8,997 bases of DNA from CALNYZ01 sp942490945 (lineage in GTDB: Bacteria; Pseudomonadota; Gammaproteobacteria; UBA6429; Thiohalophilaceae): contig CALNYZ010000016.1 of NCBI GenBank assembly GCA_942490945.1, positions 1-8,997 on the forward strand. Reading direction: 5' to 3'. The notes beneath the pieces were generated by a model that did no database searches, was not told the DNA's origin, and was given only the letters and a program-made list of their open reading frames with translations. Below are positions 5,831-8,997 of the stretch, piece after piece. Both the position numbers and the translations under genes were made by a program. How positions within the stretch are numbered: position 1 is the first letter of the stretch; every line of letters starts with the position of its first letter.

Positions 5831-8637
5831 CTAGTTTGATTTCTAGTTAGCGCGTTTATGCCATTTCCATCCTCAAAATTGAGATTTTGATCGACACAAT
5901 CGTAAAATTCATCTTCTGTCTCGTTACTGAGATATCGATTCTCGTTTTGTTGAAAATTTCGTTCGACCGGTTCAAAAATCTCAGCGTTCGGATTTAGGTT
6001 AGACACGGTTTTATTCGTACTAGCCATTGAACGTTCCCTTGATTCACTCAACCTGCTTGTTGTTGCGTTTTCAGAGTGTGTGTGTCCTGTTGTGTTACTT
6101 GCTAACTCGTTTGTGTTAGATACAATCAAATGGTCATCGTTTGCAACAATCGTAGGACAAGTAAGTAAGGAAGATACATCATCAATAACAGAACATGAAT
6201 AGTCAGTACATGCAATGCTAGGTTCATCAACAACAACAAAATTGTATATCCTAGATATACGATCAGAATTGTCATCTAGAGATAAGATATAATCAGAACA
6301 GTCAGTCACAGCAGACGGAGTAAACACGGATCTCATTTCATCCGACCCATCCTCAAAGGTTCTAGAGATGGCATCGGGTAGTGCGTTCTGATGGCCTGGT
6401 ACATGCTTGTAAGTAATGTCAAAATTGCCCAGATAGGACGTCCATCTTTGAAGACGTCCTGAGGTGTTTTGCATGGTTTTCAAGTTTTGCAAAGAGCAAT
6501 TATCGGTTACCACCGTAATATGTTTACCAACAAACATGGGCTCATGAGATCTAATGGCGCTCACAGCACTGAAAATCTCCTTGTGATGAATGGGCCATGA
6601 CAAACTTGGGCGTGGCAACTGGTGCCCACCGTAGTAATTTACTCGAAACTCCTTGTTGTCATCTAGTTGTCCAATTGCATATCCGACCGCAAAATCACTA
6701 GCGTCAACAAATAGTACGAAATCCTTAGATGGATTAACTGGTACTAAAATTGGCGGTGACAACAAAACAGAAATAATGTCTCTTAACTCAGCTTCTGCCT
6801 CCTCGGTCCAAGCAAATTCTTTGTCAGGCTTGCGCGCAATTTCGCGCATCTTAGTAACTCGCATTGCATAATTCTTAATCACCTTCCTAAACCATGAGCT
6901 CATAGCTAAGAATCTCACTAGACTCTTACGCGTGGTTGGGCTCGGGTAGTTTTCAAGAATCTTGGCTCGGTTTTTAGTCACCATCTCTACAGAGTTTTTG
7001 CTAACCCTGTGGCCACAAAATTCTATGCTAGAATGTGCAATGCTTCCCTTGCTTGCGTTCACGCTGACATTGTATTTGCGAAACAAATCAAATACTTCAC
7101 GTAGTCTAATGATATGCTGATCTAGATCCTTGTGAAATACTAGACAATCATCGACATAGGTTGCTACGTCACCAGCCCCTAATGTTGACAACACGGTATT
7201 CAGGCTGTGACAGAAATACGATCCGCTATTGACCATCCCGAAAGCGGCCACTGTCCACCTGTACTTATTTCCGGTCAACGGGTTAGTGAACGTTAAAATA
7301 TCTCGACTACTCTCGTCGATCGGCACTTGCCAATATCCTGATTTTAGGTCAAGTGATGTTAAGTACAGCGGTTCTGCGGATGCAATTTGCTCGACAATAT
7401 CATCGATTCTCGGTAGTGCAACCTGAAACGGTGTAATTAGAGCGTTGACAGCTCGAAAATCGCACACAAGGCGGGCTTCGCCGTTGCGCTTAGGTACCAA
7501 AATTAGCGGAGTATTGTATGACACGGCCCCCTCTAAGGTGGCTGGTTCCACTAATTTGTTTACGAGCAACTCGGAAATTTGCCTATCTGCTTCACGTGCA
7601 TGCTCTGCACTTAGCTTGTATTGCTTTCGGTTGCTCGGCCTATCGTCTTTCAATGCGATTTTGTATGGCGGCAAATTTAGCCGTTTCAGTTTTGACACAT
7701 CATTAACAAAAATGTCGCGATACTCATAACATAGCTGCATGATCCGTTCACGATCAGCTGTCTGCAGCTCATCTGATATATCTAGTCCAGAATCCTTAAT
7801 AAACTGTTCGATCTCGGCCTTTGACGGCTCTCGCCTGTTTATGTCAGTGTGAACTGCTGGTTTACTCTCTGGTATTATTCCACCGGCTGCCTCGATAGTG
7901 GTTATAGAGGCTACTAAATCTCCTTTGCACAAAACAACCGGTTCTGGTTTAAAGTTCATAATACGACAGACGGTCGATATTGATTTCGGATGAATAGCGA
8001 TTCGCTGCACGGCAAAGCGCTCAAATTGTCGGCCTGGTATGGCCTCTACTAAACAGTCTTGATTCAAAAACTTATGAGACACACTAATAGGTACATTGGC
8101 TACAGAGTAAGGCGATATACATATAGGCTTAATTACACGCACAAAACAATCCTTCTTTTTCTCGTTATACATAGGTACACACAGCACGTCCTCGATGCTC
8201 ACTTGACAATTTTGATAGTCCAAGATGACATTATAAGATCGCATGAAATCATCTCCCAATATAAAATCATTTGGTCGTAAATTTGTCACTACTAATGCAT
8301 TCTGTGGAAACTGAAATCCTTTGATAAACATCGGTAGATCAACAGACCCTAGCACATCAAGCGATGTACCATTGGCAGTTCGTAAATTTCTTGCCGTTCC
8401 GACCTCTAGAGGTTGAATTTGCAATTGCAACTGAGTTGCTAATTTTTCCGATATTACAGAAAATCCACTTCCTGAGTCTAGCAATGGTCTTAGAATTTTT
8501 CTTCGGACTTTCACAATCAAAAAATTCCCTTCGGTTAAAGATTGAGTAATTCGTTGTGTGCTGTGTCTATCAGTATAACGTCGTTCGAACCGGCGACCGG
8601 CGCGCTCTGTCTGTCCGGCTCTGACAGAGCGTACCCG
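5764..8637 (-). CDS. pol: Pol: aspartic protease, reverse transcriptase and RNase H
   Basis: The frame is open from directly after the Gag UGA to a TAA at 5766-5764 (957 residues, numbered from the first codon after UGA). Protease: LLDSGSGFSVIS with catalytic DSG at 54-56, and ILGDDF at about 126-131. Reverse transcriptase: LILVPKRNGEARLVCDFRAV near 378-397, first catalytic Asp in SLDLKSGYWQ (D430), AAFGMVNSG, and YVDD at 494-497. RNase H: D645 in FVDASD, E687 in HHKE, D712 in VTDNCSL, then HVPGHQNALPDAISR (H745, D755). Residues 759-957 are an Asn/Ser/Thr/Asp/Glu-rich tail with no recognised domain. There is no AUG before the DSG motif; the first in-frame Met is at 103, so the protein must come as a Gag-Pol fusion. 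Copying genomic RNA into DNA is the known role of these domains. The sequence lacks any HHCC zinc module, which would normally come next. Confidence 0.96.
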   Translation of the reverse strand, partial: RVRSVRAGQTERAGRRFERRYTDRHSTQRITQSLTEGNFLIVKVRRKILRPLLDSGSGFSVISEKLATQLQLQIQPLEVGTARNLRTANGTSLDVLGSVDLPMFIKGFQFPQNALVVTNLRPNDFILGDDFMRSYNVILDYQNCQVSIEDVLCVPMYNEKKKDCFVRVIKPICISPYSVANVPISVSHKFLNQDCLVEAIPGRQFERFAVQRIAIHPKSISTVCRIMNFKPEPVVLCKGDLVASITTIEAAGGIIPESKPAVHTDINRREPSKAEIEQFIKDSGLDISDELQTADRERIMQLCYEYRDIFVNDVSKLKRLNLPPYKIALKDDRPSNRKQYKLSAEHAREADRQISELLVNKLVEPATLEGAVSYNTPLILVPKRNGEARLVCDFRAVNALITPFQVALPRIDDIVEQIASAEPLYLTSLDLKSGYWQVPIDESSRDILTFTNPLTGNKYRWTVAAFGMVNSGSYFCHSLNTVLSTLGAGDVATYVDDCLVFHKDLDQHIIRLREVFDLFRKYNVSVNASKGSIAHSSIEFCGHRVSKNSVEMVTKNRAKILENYPSPTTRKSLVRFLAMSSWFRKVIKNYAMRVTKMREIARKPDKEFAWTEEAEAELRDIISVLLSPPILVPVNPSKDFVLFVDASDFAVGYAIGQLDDNKEFRVNYYGGHQLPRPSLSWPIHHKEIFSAVSAIRSHEPMFVGKHITVVTDNCSLQNLKTMQNTSGRLQRWTSYLGNFDITYKHVPGHQNALPDAISRTFEDGSDEMRSVFTPSAVTDCSDYILSLDDNSDRISRIYNFVVVDEPSIACTDYSCSVIDDVSSLLTCPTIVANDDHLIVSNTNELASNTTGHTHSENATTSRLSESRERSMASTNKTVSNLNPNAEIFEPVERNFQQNENRYLSNETEDEFYDCVDQNLNFEDGNGINALTRNQTRLAVEHEILQDDTANDGRLETQ

Positions 8638-8640
8638 TCA
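8603..8640 (-). promoter_or_regulatory. Gag-Pol UGA-CGG stop-codon readthrough signal with 3' stem-loop
   Basis: On the minus strand the Gag stop reads CAA UGA CGG GUA, followed by a perfect 9-bp stem: CGCTCTGTC (8631-8623), an 11-base loop (8622-8612), and GACAGAGCG (8611-8603). The stem starts 6 nt after the stop, and could extend past an A-C mismatch by U-G, G-C and G-C pairs. UGA followed by CGG or CUA plus a nearby 3' RNA structure is the known type II viral readthrough arrangement (tobraviruses, furoviruses, alphaviruses). The frame stays open for 957 codons beyond the stop. Motif and stem are seen directly; the function is inferred. Confidence 0.75.
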
Positions 8641-8997
8641 TTGGCTCTGCGGAATTTTGTTCCGCTGGGCTGATCGACATTGGGACACAAAATGTCCGGC
8701 CTTTTTGCAGTATGCACATGTGCGTCCCTGACGCATAGCAGGGCAACGCCCTTCCCAATGTGAATACCCGCAACGATCACATGCCCTGTCCGTTCCTTGC
8801 GCCGTGGGCCTGGGTTCGAAGTTTTCTTGTCTTCTACGGTACATACCCTGTTGGACGTACCCTCTTCGTCCTCGAAATCCGGATCTGCCTCGGTTCGGAT
8901 TGTAATATGGCCTTGTCGATTCGCTAGGTGGCGGTGTATTTGGGCGTGAGTTACTGAAAGAGACACGCCGTGGTTCCGGCGTGGATGAGCGTCGCTC
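8638..8997 (-). CDS. gag: Gag C-terminal part (nucleocapsid, two zinc knuckles), partial
   Basis: This is the C-terminal 119 residues of the structural polyprotein, running off the right edge. Read from the edge there is a Pro/Ser/Arg-rich stretch, an Arg/Gly-rich basic tract (GRSGFRGRRG), then two adjacent zinc knuckles. The first is CDRCGYSHWEGRC, a CX2CX3HX4C variant one residue shorter than the canonical spacing. The second is CAYCKKAGHFVSQC, canonical CX2CX4HX4C. Such knuckles bind genomic RNA in the particle. The frame ends at UGA (8640-8638) after a further 13 residues and is the same frame as pol, with only that stop between them. Other open frames over this stretch are out of register with the knuckles and are shadows. 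Matrix and capsid regions are not in the window. Confidence 0.92.
   Translation of the reverse strand, partial: ERRSSTPEPRRVSFSNSRPNTPPPSESTRPYYNPNRGRSGFRGRRGYVQQGMYRRRQENFEPRPTAQGTDRACDRCGYSHWEGRCPAMRQGRTCAYCKKAGHFVSQCRSAQRNKIPQSQ

Larger units (their letters stand above)
6..8997 (-). mobile_element. Ty3/Gypsy-type env-bearing LTR retrotransposon, 5' end outside window
   Basis: One element read on the minus strand: gag (partial), pol and an env-like gene follow each other in the canonical retroviral order, then about 2 kb of noncoding DNA that should hold the 3' LTR. The order protease-RT-RNase H-integrase, with integrase last, places it in Ty3/Gypsy/Retroviridae rather than Ty1/Copia. The 5' LTR, primer-binding site and most of gag lie beyond the right edge, so LTR identity, target-site duplication and primer tRNA cannot be read. 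The left boundary given is the candidate LTR end and is uncertain. The gene content is seen directly; the exact clade is not resolved by eye. Confidence 0.93.

Noticed and set aside
8574..8590. tRNA B-box-like GGTTCGAACGA on the minus strand, and a similar GGGTTCGAAGT near 8812
   Set aside because: Both lie inside Gag-Pol coding sequence, lack the CC end of the box, and have no matching A box or cloverleaf.
8570..8773. 67-codon minus frame in the third register
   Set aside because: Antiregister shadow of Gag with no recognisable domain.
8535..8966. 143-codon minus frame overlapping the zinc-knuckle region and passing the UGA
   Set aside because: It is out of register with both zinc knuckles and with the protease, and contains no motif; the Gag frame explains the region and reads to the window edge. 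It would matter only if gag-pol used frameshifting, which is unnecessary because gag and pol share a frame.
1..8997. CRISPR array, bacterial operon or prokaryotic defence system
   Set aside because: No spaced repeats, no Shine-Dalgarno-led genes, and the content is entirely a eukaryotic LTR retroelement.

Overview
The window is most of one Ty3/Gypsy-type LTR retrotransposon (errantivirus-like or retrovirus-like), lying entirely on the minus strand. The host is almost certainly a metazoan, most likely an invertebrate. The evidence is the combination of a Gag with two zinc knuckles, a Pol ordered protease-RT-RNase H-integrase, and a downstream Env-like membrane protein, in a roughly 40% GC, non-operonic context. 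The species cannot be told from the sequence. Nothing convincing is coded on the plus strand.

Layout, read in the element's 5'->3' direction (right to left). 8997-8638: C-terminal part of Gag, with an Arg/Gly-rich tract and two zinc knuckles, cut by the right window edge. 8640-8603: a single in-frame UGA followed directly by CGG and a 9-bp stem-loop, a textbook-looking stop-codon readthrough signal joining Gag to Pol in the same frame. 8637-5764: Pol protease, reverse transcriptase and RNase H, followed by a ~200-residue Asn/Ser/Asp/Glu-rich tail. 5830-5696: a short stretch in a third frame that looks like the linker normally found just before the integrase core. 5702-4467: integrase DD35E core, GPY/F-like module and a chromodomain-like tail, in another frame. 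The integrase HHCC zinc module is absent. 4466-3748: a stop-rich stretch whose first 59 codons stay open in the integrase frame. 3747-1990: an Env-like protein resembling the C-terminal part of baculovirus F / errantivirus Env, with membrane segments, an extra C-terminal domain and PSAP/YPTL motifs. 1989-1: noncoding, presumably 3' UTR plus the 3' LTR. TGTTAA...TTAACA termini at 6-11 and 1927-1932 are candidate LTR ends, but no second LTR is in the window to confirm them.

How the parts work together: Gag would form the particle. A minority of ribosomes reading through the UGA would make Gag-Pol, since Pol has no AUG upstream of its protease active site. Env would be made from a spliced RNA, since it also lacks an N-terminal AUG. 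The integrase break (frame changes plus the missing HHCC module) suggests this copy is defective, although its three long frames (about 960, 410 and 580 codons) are otherwise uninterrupted, so the damage is probably recent.

The most noteworthy items are the UGA-CGG readthrough element, the combination of a chromodomain-like integrase tail with an Env gene, the unusual C-terminal architecture of Env with ESCRT-type late-domain motifs, and the excised integrase zinc module.
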